Below, in pieces: positions 43,103-51,945 of a stretch of DNA of 64,000 nucleotides (position 1 is the first letter of the stretch; each line of letters begins with the position of its first letter). Below the pieces are notes generated by a model. The model saw only the letters and a program-made list of their open reading frames with translations, made no database searches and was not told the DNA's origin. Source of the stretch: Paenibacillus algorifonticola (lineage in GTDB: Bacteria; Bacillota; Bacilli; Paenibacillales; Paenibacillaceae); contig NZ_LAQO01000002.1 in the NCBI RefSeq assembly GCF_000971975.1, forward strand, positions 186,001 through 250,000. The letters are read 5' to 3'. The position numbers and the translations under genes are program-made.

Positions 43103-43993
43103 ATGAAGCAGACAAATACGGACATTTTGCTTTGTGTGACGAAGCTGCGTGAGGAAGAGAAGCGGATTTATGAGCTGCTCCAGCAGGCTGGACATCATGT
43201 TCAGGTGAATTTGGATTCGATGGAGCTGCCGCTTGAGCAGGGCTGGGCAGATCAATATGGTGTCGCACTCATTCGCTGCCTCTCGCAGAAAAAAGCATTA
43301 AGCCGCTCAACGATGCTGGAATTATCCGGTATTGAAACGATTAATTCCGTTAAAGCGATTAACATTTGCACCAACAAAATCCATCAAGCGATCGTGTTCC
43401 AAAAGCATAATATTCCGCAGCCCCGCTTCAAGGTAGCTTTTACCGCAGCCAAAATCCTCGAATCGTTCGAGGATTTTGGCAACATATTTGTGATCAAGCC
43501 ACCCAGCTCCTCCTGGGGAAGAGGCATTGCCCGCATTGTCGGCAAGGAATGCCTTGATGGCTGGATTGCGGCACGGGAATCGCTTGATCCGACCCAGCAG
43601 TCCTTTCCTGTACTCGTACAGGAATACGTAGACAAGGGGGATTATGATATTCGCGTTGTCATTGTCGGCCGGAAGCCAATCGTTGCGTTTCGCCGGGTAT
43701 CGGTCGACAACTGGAAGACGAATACGCATTTGGGAGCAGAGGTTGAGCCTGTCGCTGTCAATCAGGAAATGGAATGGATTTGCGGCAAGCTGACCGAGGT
43801 GCTCGGTGAAGGCATTTACGGTCTGGATTTATTTTATGACTATCAAAATAAACGATATCTCGTATGCGAGGTTAATCAAAACCCGGAGTTCTCGAAGTCT
43901 TGGAAAATTCATGGCGTCGATGTAGCGGCTCATATCGCACTTTATTTGCAGGGGAAATTGGCATCCCGAACAAAGCAGGAGGTTAACGTCTAG
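43103..43993 (+). CDS. lysX: LysX-type ATP-grasp ligase charging the carrier protein
   Basis: 296 residues. ATP-grasp ligase of the RimK/LysX group: NSVKAINICTNKIHQAIVFQ, IKPPSSSWGRGIARI, VLVQEYVDKGDYDIRVVIVG and metal-binding CEVNQNPEFSKS. The step is ATP-dependent linkage of an amino acid's alpha-amino group to the LysW terminal Glu. Substrate-determining loop NTHLGAEVEP differs from the NTARGG of lysine-type LysX, so glutamate is my preferred guess (inference). A 15-bp perfect inverted repeat lies within it (43448-43480). Confidence 0.9.
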   Translation: MKQTNTDILLCVTKLREEEKRIYELLQQAGHHVQVNLDSMELPLEQGWADQYGVALIRCLSQKKALSRSTMLELSGIETINSVKAINICTNKIHQAIVFQKHNIPQPRFKVAFTAAKILESFEDFGNIFVIKPPSSSWGRGIARIVGKECLDGWIAARESLDPTQQSFPVLVQEYVDKGDYDIRVVIVGRKPIVAFRRVSVDNWKTNTHLGAEVEPVAVNQEMEWICGKLTEVLGEGIYGLDLFYDYQNKRYLVCEVNQNPEFSKSWKIHGVDVAAHIALYLQGKLASRTKQEVNV

Positions 43994-44060
43994 CGCAATT
44001 CAGATCAGGGAGTCCCATCAAATACAATGAAAGCAAGCTAAGGATAAAGGAGAATCGGCA

Positions 44061-44744
44061 ATGGCCCATACGACAATTATTACAGCTCCAGAGAAGGTGA
44101 CACCAGTAATCAAAAAGGAGCAATATTTTTCGCTTTCCTTTGTTTTATCCCGTGTGCTGAATTCCGGCGTCATTATGAGTATTGAAAAAAATGAGAGTGA
44201 ACTAAAGGGGCTTGAGAAAAGCATCGGCAAGCTAACACAAAGCAAATATGTTTCCTTGTTTAACAGCTATACGGGCGCGGTGCATGCTGCGCTTTGGGGA
44301 CAGGATATCGTACATGGCTCGCTGACGCGCCTGGAGGGAGCGAGCGAGCAGGACCAGCGTTTTGTAAACTGGCTCGGAGTAGGGCTGGTGACAGATTCGG
44401 AAGTTTCACAAGGCTTCGAGAAGGTTACTGTTACATGGGATAATTTGTCACGCATCGAGCAGGAGCTGCTGCCTAAGCTGCAGCAGTCGCCAGTGCTGGT
44501 GCTGGATTTTACGGAGCTTGGCTTCGGCCCCTGCGCCTCTATCTCGGTTAATGACGAGAGCGTATGGACCAAAGCTGAGCGTCTGAAAATATTCGGCGCC
44601 TTCGACTTGAAGACGATGTGGACGCAGGAGGAGGCGGAGCCGGACATTCAGCCGGGCGCACAGTTCAACTATAGGCTCAGCCCGCTCGTGGCGGCATGCG
44701 TCAAATTATCGCTTTTAAGGAGGAACAGCAGCCATGAAGACTGA
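44061..44744 (+). CDS. Shortened DegT/DnrJ-like protein, partner of the aminotransferase
   Basis: 227 residues. It can be lined up with the DegT/DnrJ/EryC1 aminotransferase family: SIEKNESELKGLEKSIGKLT, FNSYTGAVHAALWG (as in ASGTSSLHLAL next door), VLVLDFTELGFGPCA (PLP-site Asp strand), FDLKTMW near the Schiff-base Lys position, and NYRLSPLVAACVKL, the family's NYRMSWIAAAFG motif. The PGDEV...VPAF region is lost or replaced and the GEGG after the Lys is QEEAE, so it is shorter and probably not catalytic alone. It overlaps the full-length aminotransferase by 11 bp. I infer a hetero-oligomer partner. Confidence 0.7.
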   Translation: MAHTTIITAPEKVTPVIKKEQYFSLSFVLSRVLNSGVIMSIEKNESELKGLEKSIGKLTQSKYVSLFNSYTGAVHAALWGQDIVHGSLTRLEGASEQDQRFVNWLGVGLVTDSEVSQGFEKVTVTWDNLSRIEQELLPKLQQSPVLVLDFTELGFGPCASISVNDESVWTKAERLKIFGAFDLKTMWTQEEAEPDIQPGAQFNYRLSPLVAACVKLSLLRRNSSHED

Positions 44745-46056
44745 TTTTATCCGCAAGCCGCTGAGCTTGCCGTCGGAAGCCTGGATTAATGAGCAGCTTG
44801 CTTATTATGGGGGACCAGCGGTCATTCCCGAGGATAGCCGGAAGACGACCTTTCCTTCCATTACGAAAGAAGACATCGTGCAAATGCTAGTGTCGATTCA
44901 GCAAAGCCCGGAAGCTGTGATCGATGAGTTTACGGAAAAATACCGCAGCTACGTCGGGGCGAATTATGCGATAGCTACCGCAAGCGGAACGTCAAGCCTG
45001 CATCTGGCACTCGTTGGCGTTGGCGTACAGCCAGGAGATGAGGTCATCGTTCCAGCGTTTACGTTTATTGCGACCGCACAGGCCGTTGTGGCGGCGAAAG
45101 CGATTCCTGTATTTGTGGATATCGATCCACTAACCTATAACTTGAATCCCGCGCTGGTGGAGCAGGCGATCACGGCGAGGACGAAGGTCATTATGCCGGT
45201 CCATGTCCATGGCTTGCCAGCTGATTTGGCGCAGCTCAGGGCGCTCGCTGACAAGCACAAGCTGCGGCTGGTGGAGGATGCTTCCCATGCGCATTCTGCC
45301 TCCATTGGCGGCCAGCTGTGCGGGTCTATCGGAGATGGAGCGGGGCAAAGCTTAATGGCGGACAAAAACTTCCCAGTAGGCGGAGAGGGCGGCATCGCCT
45401 TTTTCAAGGGGCGGGAGGATTATGAACGGGCACTGACCTTTCTACAAGAGACGGGCATTGATTACCGCATGTCTTGGATCGCTGCGGCGTTTGGCATTAG
45501 CCAGCTGGATCGTTTGCCGTATTATGATGCGATCCGGGCGAGAAATGCGAGCTATTTAACGAATATTTTAGCGCAAACGAAGCTGTTTAAAGGGCCGCAT
45601 GTACCTGTTGGGCATAAGCATAGCTACAATATGTACCGGATTAAGCTGGACCCGGAAGCGGCAGGGCTGGGAGATTTGCCGGATTATCAAGTGAAAGAGG
45701 CTATTCAGGAGCTGGCATCAAGCGAAGGCGTGTTTGCACGGGAATGGCAAAACGTGCCGATTCCGGGCCATCTGCCTTTTCAAAATCGCAAAGGGTTCGG
45801 GCGAGGGTATCCATTTACGCTGTCGGAGCGCAAAGACTTTGGTTACCACATCGACCATTTCCCTGAGACGCTGAAAATGCTGCGCTCGACGCTGACCATC
45901 TGCCGGGAGCTGCGTTCGCCAATTGAATATGAGCGCATAGCTGCTTATGCGCTGGCGTTTCAGAAAATAGACGCGAACCCGGCGATTATTCGTGAACTCG
46001 TGCTTCAGAACACGGCGGCCAAAAAATCATATGAGAGGGATGCGAGACTCGGATGA
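44734..46056 (+). CDS. DegT/DnrJ/EryC1 family PLP aminotransferase
   Basis: 440 residues, full length. ATASGTSSLHLALVGVGVQP, GDEVIVPAFTF, VEDASHAHSA (Asp 182), and the Schiff-base Lys 211 in MADKNFPVGGEGG. The family aminates keto-sugars and related polyols using Glu or Gln. In this cluster the likely substrate is the carrier-bound keto-diol made by the transketolase (inference from the Streptomyces vazabitide pathway). It replaces the LysJ/ArgD aminotransferase expected in lysine or arginine synthesis. GGAGG precedes the ATG, and an ATGA overlap links it to the reductase gene. Confidence 0.88.
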   Translation: MKTDFIRKPLSLPSEAWINEQLAYYGGPAVIPEDSRKTTFPSITKEDIVQMLVSIQQSPEAVIDEFTEKYRSYVGANYAIATASGTSSLHLALVGVGVQPGDEVIVPAFTFIATAQAVVAAKAIPVFVDIDPLTYNLNPALVEQAITARTKVIMPVHVHGLPADLAQLRALADKHKLRLVEDASHAHSASIGGQLCGSIGDGAGQSLMADKNFPVGGEGGIAFFKGREDYERALTFLQETGIDYRMSWIAAAFGISQLDRLPYYDAIRARNASYLTNILAQTKLFKGPHVPVGHKHSYNMYRIKLDPEAAGLGDLPDYQVKEAIQELASSEGVFAREWQNVPIPGHLPFQNRKGFGRGYPFTLSERKDFGYHIDHFPETLKMLRSTLTICRELRSPIEYERIAAYALAFQKIDANPAIIRELVLQNTAAKKSYERDARLG

Positions 46057-47114
46057 GTGTAAACGGGAGCAGCGTGAAGCGCGTCGCCATTTTGGGCGGC
46101 AATGGCTTTACAGGCGGGGAGCTGTACCGGCTGCTAAAGCGGCATCCTTATTTTAAAGTTGATTTTGTATCCTCAGAATCGAAGGAGGGGCTGCCGCTGG
46201 ATAAATTTTTTGTTTCGTCGGCGCGGCAGAAACGGGCGGATGGTGGAAAGTTTCAGAAGCTGGCGGCGCTGGATGGACATTATGATTTCATATTTTCCTG
46301 CCTGCCGACCGGGGTATTGCCCCGCCATATCGACCATATTGCCGAGCATGCCGAGTATGTGATTAATGTCAGCGGAGATTATCGCCTAAACGATCAGGAG
46401 CTGCTGCGGCAGCATTATCCAGAAAGCCTCAGCCATCCGGCGCAAGGGGGCAGCCATTATTTTATTCCGGAGTTTAGCGACATCAATTTGGAGGCTAAGG
46501 TCGTCAATCTGCCTGGCTGTATGGCGGTCGCAACGATTTATACGCTGTTTCCGCTGCTGGCAGCTAATCTGATTGAGCCGCGCGTCATCTCGGACGCCAA
46601 GACGGGCTCCAGCGGCGGCGGCAAGGCGAGCACAGAGCATCATGCGGAGCGTGCCCATAATTTCCGTCCTTATAAGGTGCATGGGCATCGCCATAGGCCG
46701 GAAATCGAGTTTGCGCTCCAAGAGCATCTGGAACGTTCCGTGGAGCTGCAATTTTCCGTACACAGCCTGGATTTGCCGCGGGGTATTCTCGTTACGTCCT
46801 ACTCGCTGCTGAAAGAACATGCGAGCGAAATCGATGTGAAAAAAGCATTTTATGGCGCCTACGCGGCAAAGCCATTTGTCCATTATTTCAATTCCAAAAA
46901 CGGCTCCTATTCGTATCCGATGATCAAAACGACAGCCGGGACGAATTACGCTGAAGTTGGTGCTTATGTTGAGGGCCGCAATTGTGTATCGATCGCCTCG
47001 ATCGACAACTTGATTAAAGGAGCGGCGGGGCAAGCCATTCAAGCCGCGAACCTGTACAGCGGCATTGCGGAGGAGGCAGGCTTACAATTTGAGCTAGAGG
47101 GGGCGTGGCCTTAA
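46053..47114 (+). CDS. lysY: LysY-type acyl-phosphate reductase (ArgC family)
   Basis: 353 residues. NAD(P)-binding GGNGFTGGELYRLLKRHP, catalytic Cys 156 in NLPGCMAVATIYTL, LKTGSSGGGKAS-like loop (DAKTGSSGGGKASTEH) and VHGHRHRPEIEFAL with the active-site His. It reduces a carrier-bound acyl phosphate to a semialdehyde. ATG overlaps the preceding stop (ATGA) and the gene's own stop overlaps the next start (TAATG), so it is tightly coupled. Confidence 0.92.
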   Translation: MSVNGSSVKRVAILGGNGFTGGELYRLLKRHPYFKVDFVSSESKEGLPLDKFFVSSARQKRADGGKFQKLAALDGHYDFIFSCLPTGVLPRHIDHIAEHAEYVINVSGDYRLNDQELLRQHYPESLSHPAQGGSHYFIPEFSDINLEAKVVNLPGCMAVATIYTLFPLLAANLIEPRVISDAKTGSSGGGKASTEHHAERAHNFRPYKVHGHRHRPEIEFALQEHLERSVELQFSVHSLDLPRGILVTSYSLLKEHASEIDVKKAFYGAYAAKPFVHYFNSKNGSYSYPMIKTTAGTNYAEVGAYVEGRNCVSIASIDNLIKGAAGQAIQAANLYSGIAEEAGLQFELEGAWP

Positions 47115-49009
47115 TGTCGAGCCAGAGCTTGTACGTCATTAAACTCGGGAGCAGCACGATTGTGCACCATCCTGAAGTGTTTGCCGAGCTCAATGATCTG
47201 GTGCAAAAAGGGAAAAAGGTGCTGCTCGTAGCGGGTGGAGCAGAAGGCATCCGGCAAAAATACGAGCAGCTGAACCGGAGTATTCCGGTTCTCGCTTTAG
47301 CCAATGGAGACGAGGCGCGGTACTGCTCTCCATCTGAGATGCCGCTCATTCGGGCGGCGTATCAGGAGTTTATTTTAGCGAAGGTCCATGAGCAATTAAA
47401 AAGCTACCAGCTTAAAGTATTCGCCCAAATCGGCGGCGATAACGAGGTTGTATTTGGACAAAAATCGAAGCCGATCAAAGCTATTGTCGATGGCAAAACC
47501 GTTATCGTTCGCGATTCCCTGTTCGGCTCTTTTACAGGCTGCAACGTCGATTTTCTACAGGGTGCCTTGCAGGTATTTGACGTCGTATGCTTGACACCGC
47601 CTATTTATGACCGCGAGCTAGGGGAATATATTAACATCGATGCGGACATGCTGGCTGCCCATCTTGCAACCGAGCTTGCAGCCGAGCATTTGCGATTTGT
47701 GACGGGTACGGCGGGACTTTTGCGAAATGTGGATGAACCGGCTTCTACGATATCCGACGTTTATCTGGGCGATGAAATTCATTCCATCAAAGGACGGATG
47801 AAGCAAAAGGTACGGGCGGCGAATCATGCCATCAGCAAAGGCATTTGCGATGTAAGCATAACGGGCCCCCATTCGCTGAATCGACCGGGCACGGGAAAAA
47901 CGTGGTTTTGGAATATGCAGCGGGATGCCAGCGGAACGGATTTGCTTAGAAAAGCGATTCGAATTCCGTCGGTGTCTGGCGACGAGTCAGTGCTTGCGGG
48001 CTATTTGCTGAATGCCGTTCAACTGCCAGGGGTAAACGGTTTTGTCGATGAGGCGGGCAATGTGGTGTTCCGTAAAGGGAATGGGCCTAACCAGCTGCTG
48101 CTGCTCGGTCATCTGGATACCGTGCCCTACAATTGGCAGGTTGCCTGCGATGAGGAGCGAATTGCTGGCCGTGGAACGGTGGATGCCAAGGGCAGCCTGC
48201 TGAGTTTTATACAAATGCTGTATGACGCAGAGGTGCCTGAGGATGGTTCGCTGCTCGTCATTGGAGCGGTGGAGGAGGAGGTATCTTCGTCCAAGGGGGC
48301 GTTTTACGTAAGGGATCATTATCGGGCGGATGCGGTCATTATCGGCGAGCCGAGCGGGGAGGACAGCTTGACGCTCGGCTATTATGGGCTGTACAAGCTG
48401 AGCATCTCGATTAGCAAGCCGCAGGAGCATTCCGCTGGCAAGGACAGCATTAGCGTGCTGGATCAGCTTTATACGATTGTGGCGGATATCCGGGAGCGGG
48501 TCGGGAGTGTTGATCCGAGCAGTTTGTCATCTCTTATTGATATAAAACATAGTAATCATAAAGGAATACTTAGTGCTACGGGCATTTTAAATTTTCGAAT
48601 TTCTCCGCTTGCGGGCAAGGATTATGCGAAGCAGATCCAGCTTGATTATGGCGATGGCGTGTCTGTAACGGTGCTGCGTGCTACGCCAGGCTTTGCAAAT
48701 CCGCGCAACAGCCCATTAGTGAAAGCTTTTGTACGCAGCTTTGCGAGCAAGGGGAAAGCGATTCATTATATTAAAAAGCGCGGAACAAGCGATATGAACA
48801 CGCTGGCTACGACCTGGGAGGGCGTGCCGATGGTCGCTTACGGCCCAGGTGATGCAAGCCTCGATCATACGAATGAGGAGTATTTGCAGCTAAGCGAGGT
48901 ACATGGCGCGAGAGCCATTTTGCAGGGAGCCATTGAGGAATGGTATCGCCTAAGATCGGAGGAGGGTTCCTATGGATACGTTGGTACAGTCGCCAAGTCA
49001 TTCAGCTGA
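47114..49009 (+). CDS. LysZ-LysK fusion: carrier-bound amino acid kinase plus releasing metallopeptidase
   Basis: 631 residues, two enzymes in one chain. Residues 1-265 are an amino-acid kinase (VIKLGSSTIV, LLVAGGAEGIRQKY, NIDADMLAAHLATEL, FVTGTAGLL, GRMKQKVRAA), matching LysZ. After a short linker (RPGTGKTWFW) residues about 275-620 are an M20 peptidase of LysK type: GHLDTVPYN (His 333), RGTVDAKG (Asp 357), GAVEEEVSSS (Glu 387-388), GEPSG (Glu 412), and LDHTNEEY (His about 585). The kinase activates the side-chain carboxylate; the peptidase cuts the product from LysW. Start ATG 47114 chosen for GGGGGC; GTG at 47105 is possible. Confidence 0.9.
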   Translation: MSSQSLYVIKLGSSTIVHHPEVFAELNDLVQKGKKVLLVAGGAEGIRQKYEQLNRSIPVLALANGDEARYCSPSEMPLIRAAYQEFILAKVHEQLKSYQLKVFAQIGGDNEVVFGQKSKPIKAIVDGKTVIVRDSLFGSFTGCNVDFLQGALQVFDVVCLTPPIYDRELGEYINIDADMLAAHLATELAAEHLRFVTGTAGLLRNVDEPASTISDVYLGDEIHSIKGRMKQKVRAANHAISKGICDVSITGPHSLNRPGTGKTWFWNMQRDASGTDLLRKAIRIPSVSGDESVLAGYLLNAVQLPGVNGFVDEAGNVVFRKGNGPNQLLLLGHLDTVPYNWQVACDEERIAGRGTVDAKGSLLSFIQMLYDAEVPEDGSLLVIGAVEEEVSSSKGAFYVRDHYRADAVIIGEPSGEDSLTLGYYGLYKLSISISKPQEHSAGKDSISVLDQLYTIVADIRERVGSVDPSSLSSLIDIKHSNHKGILSATGILNFRISPLAGKDYAKQIQLDYGDGVSVTVLRATPGFANPRNSPLVKAFVRSFASKGKAIHYIKKRGTSDMNTLATTWEGVPMVAYGPGDASLDHTNEEYLQLSEVHGARAILQGAIEEWYRLRSEEGSYGYVGTVAKSFS

Positions 49010-49778
49010 GCTTGAAGAGCTGCTGGCGAAGGCGCAGGCTGCGCGCAGCTCTATTATCGATATGGCGGCTCGCGAGACGGGCTGCCATATCGGGGGCAGC
49101 TTGTCGGTCATCGATTTGCTCATTGGCGCCTATGCAAAATATCATCATGACGCGGATACGGCCATCGTGCTGAGCAAAGGACATTCAGCAGCGTCTTTAT
49201 ATGCGGCGCTATATCAGTACGGGATATTATCCGATGATCCTGCTGCCTCCTATGGCGGGGCAGATTCGCTGTTCACCGGGCATCCCAATCCGAAGCTGCC
49301 GGGCATTCCGTTTGCGACGGGCAGTCTGGGGCATGGGGTAGCCTATGCAGCCGGCTGGGCACTCGGACAGAAGCTGCGGCGCACGAGCGGGGTCGGCATT
49401 GCCATTGGCGGCGATGGAGAGCTTCAGGAAGGATTGTGTTGGGAAACGGCACAGCTCGTACAGGCGAAGGACATTACGAATTTCATTTATGTCGTCGATT
49501 GCAACGGGGGTCAAAACGATGGCCTGCTAGCCGACATATCGCCGCTGCCGAATTTGCGGGAGCGCTTTGAAGCGTTTGGCTTTCGGGTGAAGGAGATCGA
49601 CGGCCATGATCTCGGGCAAATTATTGCGGCGCTGGAGCCGGACGGGGAGAAGCCACTGGCGATTTTGGCCCATACGGTGAAGGGCAAGGGCGTAGCTGCC
49701 ATAGAAGGCAATCCACATGCCCACTATGCCAAAATTTCTGAGAAAATAGCGCTGAAATGGAAGAGGGGCTTGCAATGA
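48972..49778 (+). CDS. Transketolase, N-terminal (thiamine-diphosphate) subunit
   Basis: 268 residues. LSKGHSAASLYAALYQYGIL, FTGHPNPKLPGIPFATGSLG (HG), and the thiamine-diphosphate motif GDGELQEG with Asn 178 in DCNGGQNDG. Two-subunit transketolases of this size carry the N-terminal half only. It overlaps the LysZ-LysK gene by 38 bp, with GGAGGAGGG inside that gene as ribosome binding site. With the next gene it forms a ketol-transferring enzyme; the acceptor is thought to be the carrier-bound semialdehyde (inference). Confidence 0.9.
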   Translation: MDTLVQSPSHSAELEELLAKAQAARSSIIDMAARETGCHIGGSLSVIDLLIGAYAKYHHDADTAIVLSKGHSAASLYAALYQYGILSDDPAASYGGADSLFTGHPNPKLPGIPFATGSLGHGVAYAAGWALGQKLRRTSGVGIAIGGDGELQEGLCWETAQLVQAKDITNFIYVVDCNGGQNDGLLADISPLPNLRERFEAFGFRVKEIDGHDLGQIIAALEPDGEKPLAILAHTVKGKGVAAIEGNPHAHYAKISEKIALKWKRGLQ

Positions 49779-50710
49779 GCAGCTTGGCAGCAAGAGAGGC
49801 CTATAAAGACGAATTAACGAAGCTGGCAGCGGATAATGCGAATATTATTTGCTTGGAGGCGGACTTAGGCGGAAAAGAGCATCCTTTTCAGCAAAGTTAT
49901 CCGGATCGTTTCTTCAATCTAGGCATTGCAGAGCTTGCCAGTGTAGGTATTGCTGCGGGGCTGTCGAAGGCAGGCTTCGTGCCGTTCTTCTCGACCTTTG
50001 CGTCATTTGCTGCTTTGCGGGCAGCGGAAGGTGTGAAGCTGGCGCTAGGGTATATGGGTGAAAATATTAAAATCGTCGCCGCTTATGGCGGTGTATCGGG
50101 CGGCTGGTTCGGAACAACGCATCATTGTCTGGAGGACATCGCGGTTATCCAAACGTTTCAGAACATCCGCATCGCCTGTCCTCATGGGGAAGCGGAGACG
50201 AGGCGGGTTGTACAGGAGGCCGCAGCGTCGAATGAGCCATACTACATCCGCCTGTCGCGCAATGACAAGTTCGACAGCCTCGCCCGTGATGGGTCGGGCA
50301 GCTGCCGCGAGCTGCTGTTCGAAGGCGCTGTGCGCAGCGATGCGTTGCTGTGCCTGGTGTCGATTGGCGAGCAGGCAACAGAAATATGCAGCCAGATCTA
50401 CAAGGAAAACGAGCGAGTCAACCATGCGCATCTCTGCTATGTCGATCGCGACAGCTTGAAGCGTTATAAAGCGGAGCTGCAAGCGGCAGCGGGAACCCTC
50501 CTCGTCGTAGAGGAGCATCGCGCGTCTGGCGGTACAGCGTCCAGTCTCGCCCTCCTGCTGCCGGAGAGCAGAGTCTACTCGCATGATTGCGGCGAGGCAT
50601 GGCCGATATATGGCGGCAGCCATGCAGATGTGCTGCACTATTTAGGTTTTGGCTATGAAGCGCTGACAAGGCAGATCGCAGAGCTCGGAGGAGATACCGA
50701 TGATTTTTAG
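49775..50710 (+). CDS. Transketolase, C-terminal subunit
   Basis: 311 residues: transketolase pyrimidine-binding domain with catalytic Glu in NLGIAELASVGIAAGL, FSTFASFAALRAAEGVKLAL, AYGGVSGGWFGTTHHCLEDI, and a C-terminal domain LLVVEEHRASGGTASSL. Start ATG 49775 overlaps the preceding stop (ATGA), so both subunits are made together. Its last codons overlap the exporter start by 11 bp. Confidence 0.9.
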   Translation: MSSLAAREAYKDELTKLAADNANIICLEADLGGKEHPFQQSYPDRFFNLGIAELASVGIAAGLSKAGFVPFFSTFASFAALRAAEGVKLALGYMGENIKIVAAYGGVSGGWFGTTHHCLEDIAVIQTFQNIRIACPHGEAETRRVVQEAAASNEPYYIRLSRNDKFDSLARDGSGSCRELLFEGAVRSDALLCLVSIGEQATEICSQIYKENERVNHAHLCYVDRDSLKRYKAELQAAAGTLLVVEEHRASGGTASSLALLLPESRVYSHDCGEAWPIYGGSHADVLHYLGFGYEALTRQIAELGGDTDDF

Positions 50711-51920
50711 TGTGCTGCGGCCAGCGAAATTCCGTTATTTTTTTCTCTCGGACATTATTTCCGGCTTCGGAGTAGGGATGAGCACCATTGGCGCCAACTG
50801 GTTTCTAATGGACCAGACGGGCTCAATCAGCGCGATCGGGTTTATGCTGTCGCTCAATGTAATCGCCGGCTTTCTAATTTCGCCGTTTGTCGGCAGCTTG
50901 ACTGACAAGTTTAATCGCAAAGCGATCATTCAGTGGACCTATTTTATTCGGGCGGCAGCTGTGCTGGCTATTATGGGCTTGTTTTTATGGACTGGATTCC
51001 GCATTGAATATTTGTATTTATTTACGATCGTTAATGGGATGGGCTGGACGATTTATATGTCGGCTTCCCGCAGTCTGGTGCAGGAGCTGCTGCCTGAGAA
51101 GGATTTGATTAAGGGCAATTCCTTAATTGAAATCAGCCTGCAGGTCGGCATGTTTATGGCTGGTGCAGCATCAGGCGTGCTGTATAAATATTCGGGCTTT
51201 GAAGTGATCCTGCTCATTAATGCGCTTGTGTTTATCGTCAGCAGCCTGCTGCTGTACCGGGTCAGCTATGAAGCGATTGCGGTCGAAAATAAAGAAGAAT
51301 CGTTTGTTTCCAGCTTTAAAAATGGACTCAGCTATTTGGCTGAGCACCCGTTTATTTTTTTCCTCGGCGTCATTGCGATTATTCCGTTAGTGTCAACGAT
51401 GATTTATAATGTCGTGCTGCCAGGTTATGTCAGCGACGCCGTCAAAGGCGACTCGGTCGTATTCGGCCTGTCGGATATGTTTTATGGCATTGGCGGGCTG
51501 TTATCGGGTTTCATTGCCGCTCCGCTGGCCGCGAAATTATCGAAAAATACGACGATTGCCTTATTTTTCGCGATAGCCTTCGGTGTATTAATCGCCGTCG
51601 CGTTCAACACGTTTGCGTTTGTCCTATATTTGGGCAGTGTGCTCATCGGCCTCAGCAACTCCTCACTGCGAATCGTCATGACGACGACGCTGATGGAGAC
51701 GGTATCCAAGTCCTACATGGGCCGGGCGATGTCGGTATGGATGGCTATTTCGCTGCTGCTCCAGACCGTATCTGCTTCGGCGCTGGGATTGCTCATCGAC
51801 CGTTATTCCGCAGCTGTCGGCTTTCTCTGCATGAGCGGGCTGATGCTCATCGGGCTGATTTTGCACCGGATGCTTGTAGCAAGCAGCAGCGTGAAAGCGA
51901 AAAAAACGCTGGAGATATAA
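50700..51920 (+). CDS. MFS exporter of the LysW cluster
   Basis: 406 residues, twelve membrane segments. MdfA/MefE-like architecture: SDIISGFGVGMSTIGANWFL, motif A-like VGSLTDKFNRKAIIQW. It is located inside the operon, overlaps the transketolase gene, and is the obvious candidate for product export and self-protection. The substrate is unknown. Confidence 0.82.
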   Translation: MIFSVLRPAKFRYFFLSDIISGFGVGMSTIGANWFLMDQTGSISAIGFMLSLNVIAGFLISPFVGSLTDKFNRKAIIQWTYFIRAAAVLAIMGLFLWTGFRIEYLYLFTIVNGMGWTIYMSASRSLVQELLPEKDLIKGNSLIEISLQVGMFMAGAASGVLYKYSGFEVILLINALVFIVSSLLLYRVSYEAIAVENKEESFVSSFKNGLSYLAEHPFIFFLGVIAIIPLVSTMIYNVVLPGYVSDAVKGDSVVFGLSDMFYGIGGLLSGFIAAPLAAKLSKNTTIALFFAIAFGVLIAVAFNTFAFVLYLGSVLIGLSNSSLRIVMTTTLMETVSKSYMGRAMSVWMAISLLLQTVSASALGLLIDRYSAAVGFLCMSGLMLIGLILHRMLVASSSVKAKKTLEI

Positions 51921-51945
51921 ATTCATTAACTAAAGGAGAATTGCT

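Noticed and set aside
42917..49009. Reading the cluster as ordinary lysine or arginine biosynthesis
   Set aside because: No homoaconitase/homocitrate genes, no ArgD/LysJ aminotransferase, and presence of transketolase, DegT pair, exporter and extra ligase.
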